64,000 nucleotides of DNA, taken from contig NZ_CP107995.1 in NCBI RefSeq assembly GCF_036116635.1, forward strand, positions 1,054,001-1,118,000. Reading direction: 5' to 3'. How positions within the stretch are numbered: the stretch's first letter is position 1; each line of letters opens with the position of its first letter. The notes beneath the pieces are model-generated. The model ran no database searches, had not been told where the DNA came from, and worked only from the letters and a program-made list of their open reading frames with translations. Made by a program: the position numbers and the translations under genes. Shown here one piece after another: positions 63,013 through 64,000 of the stretch. Origin of the DNA: Amycolatopsis sp. NBC_00345 (GTDB taxonomy: Bacteria; Actinomycetota; Actinomycetes; Mycobacteriales; Pseudonocardiaceae).

Positions 63013-64000
63013 GTGAGCAATTATGGGGATTCTTCTTTACATGACGCCGTCGATGTTTTATCTCGGATTCATGAACGGGCTATCCGGGTCGCGCAGTTGG
63101 AGGCTGAGCAGGCTGCTGATGTCGCGTTGTTCGCGGCAGCGGGTGGTTCTGCCCGGTCGGTGGTGGCCGAGTTGGCGTTGGAGTTGTCGATGACAGAACG
63201 GCGCGCCGGGGCCGATGTCGCGTTGGCGCAGGCACTGGCAACCCGATTGCCGGAGACGTTCGCGGCATTCCGACGTGGAGAGATCGACGCGTTCAAGGCG
63301 CGGATGGTATTCGAGCCGACCATCGCCCTATCCGATGAGATGGCCGGTCAGGTCGATGCGATTGTGGCGACGCGGTTGGCGGGGAAGAATCCGTCGTCGT
63401 TACGGGCCGCCGTGAATCGGGTAGTGCAGAAAGTGGATGCCGAAGGATATGAGCGAAGATCCCGGGCGCGACGGCGCGACCGCAACATCTGCCTGATTCA
63501 CCAGGACGAGACCATGTCCACCTTGCTGTGCGATCTGCCCGTGGAACAAGCATCGGCGATCTACACCACCCTCGACCACCAAGCGCGGAAGCTCCGTCGC
63601 GGAGACGAAGCCCGGACGCTGGAGCAGCTGCGTGCGGACGTCCTGGTCGATCGGCTGCTGAACCGGACATCGGGTGACAGTGGCATCAAGCCCGTTGTCT
63701 ATGTCTATGTGGACCTTTTGACGCTGGCCGGGTTGAACGAGGAACCCGCCGAACTCTCCGGCTGCGGCACGGTCCCGGCGTGGCTGGCGCGGGCGCTCGC
63801 GGCGGACTCGAACTCGGTGTGGCGGCGGATCATCACCGAGCCCGACACCGGACAGGTCCTCAGTGTCGGCCGCACCCGTTACCGGCCACCAGCCGCCCTT
63901 GCGGACCTGGTGCAGGTGCGGGACCGGGTGTGCCAGCACCCGGGCTGTCGTCGTCCGTCGCAGTTCAGCGATATCGACCACACCCGGGACTTCGCAAAGG
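63013..64000 (+). CDS. DUF222/HNH (13E12-repeat family) protein, 3' truncated by window end
   Basis: 329 residues visible from GTG 63013, open to the window end. The DUF222 part spans about 10-290 (VAELALELSMTERRAGADVA; RRGEIDAFKARMVFEPT). An HNH domain then begins with VCQHPGCRRPSQFSDIDHTR, where CxHPGC and DH are zinc and catalytic residues. Such proteins are multicopy in actinobacteria. Their role is unknown, with a possible homing or mobile behaviour. The 120 bp before it, and its first codons, are clearly lower in GC than the surroundings, a sign of a separate origin. Confidence 0.87.
   Translation, partial: MSNYGDSSLHDAVDVLSRIHERAIRVAQLEAEQAADVALFAAAGGSARSVVAELALELSMTERRAGADVALAQALATRLPETFAAFRRGEIDAFKARMVFEPTIALSDEMAGQVDAIVATRLAGKNPSSLRAAVNRVVQKVDAEGYERRSRARRRDRNICLIHQDETMSTLLCDLPVEQASAIYTTLDHQARKLRRGDEARTLEQLRADVLVDRLLNRTSGDSGIKPVVYVYVDLLTLAGLNEEPAELSGCGTVPAWLARALAADSNSVWRRIITEPDTGQVLSVGRTRYRPPAALADLVQVRDRVCQHPGCRRPSQFSDIDHTRDFAK

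Overview
This is a high-GC actinobacterial chromosome segment. The organism is probably a member of the Pseudonocardiaceae, most like Amycolatopsis. That assignment is an inference from very high GC at third codon positions, frequent GTG starts, GTGA/ATGA overlaps, a SARP regulator, mycothiol-type (MDMPI) and F420-type (PPOX) enzymes, TAT exports, and intergenic perfect hairpins of a style I associate with that genus. About 60 protein genes, one tRNA-Cys and several minisatellite-like repeat arrays are visible. There is no rRNA, CRISPR array, prophage or transposase.

Layout. 0-9.3 kb: a CoA-transferase/racemase, a PPOX protein, a P450, an exported purple-acid-type phosphatase, an MDMPI protein, a GlxA regulator divergent from an HD + RidA pair, and an enolase whose motifs look non-actinobacterial. 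9.3-16 kb: a vWA protein divergent from a 989-residue SARP/NB-ARC/TPR regulator, a repeat field that seems to derive from the 3' end of the neighbouring XRE-TPR gene, a tiny exported peptide just upstream of that regulator, and a NUDIX hydrolase. 16.6-21.6 kb: a tightly overlapped four-gene operon (TIR effector, STAND-like P-loop/HEAT protein, SPFH-like protein, membrane protein). The TIR C-terminus and the NTPase N-terminus carry related Gly/Asn-rich motifs like bacterial amyloid signalling sequences. This is the best candidate for an undescribed immunity or cell-death system. 21.7-22.6 kb: a decayed trypsin gene riddled with 13-bp and pentameric repeats.

22.6-37.3 kb: a secreted SH3-like protein, a complete peptide ABC importer, small proteins, an SDR, a carboxylic acid reductase and a secreted GH18 chitinase-like protein with a palindromic operator. 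37.4-39.9 kb: a probable alkylation-repair operon (AGT, an Ada-zinc-like protein, an ECF sigma factor, a second AGT). 39.9-55.7 kb: a LacI regulator divergent from a long L-rhamnose operon. It encodes a sugar ABC importer (ATPase, two permeases, lipoprotein), mutarotase, isomerase, kinase, an aldolase-dehydrogenase fusion and an extra Ara/Fuc-isomerase-like protein. It then runs into lutABC for lactate oxidation and a 65-residue HTH protein. A 12-residue-repeat mini-gene sits between the ATPase and the first permease.

55.7-64 kb: a uracil-DNA glycosylase-like protein, an HNH nuclease, tRNA-Cys(GCA), a 33-residue Cys-rich protein, a TetR/SDR pair with a clear operator, a LysR/EamA pair, a TAT-exported toroid-like protein behind a perfect palindrome, and the start of a DUF222/HNH (13E12-type) gene that runs off the window.

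Working together: rhamnose entering through the ABC system is converted to dihydroxyacetone phosphate plus L-lactaldehyde. The fused dehydrogenase would make L-lactate, and LutABC would carry it to pyruvate, so one transcript could encode the route from sugar to central metabolism.
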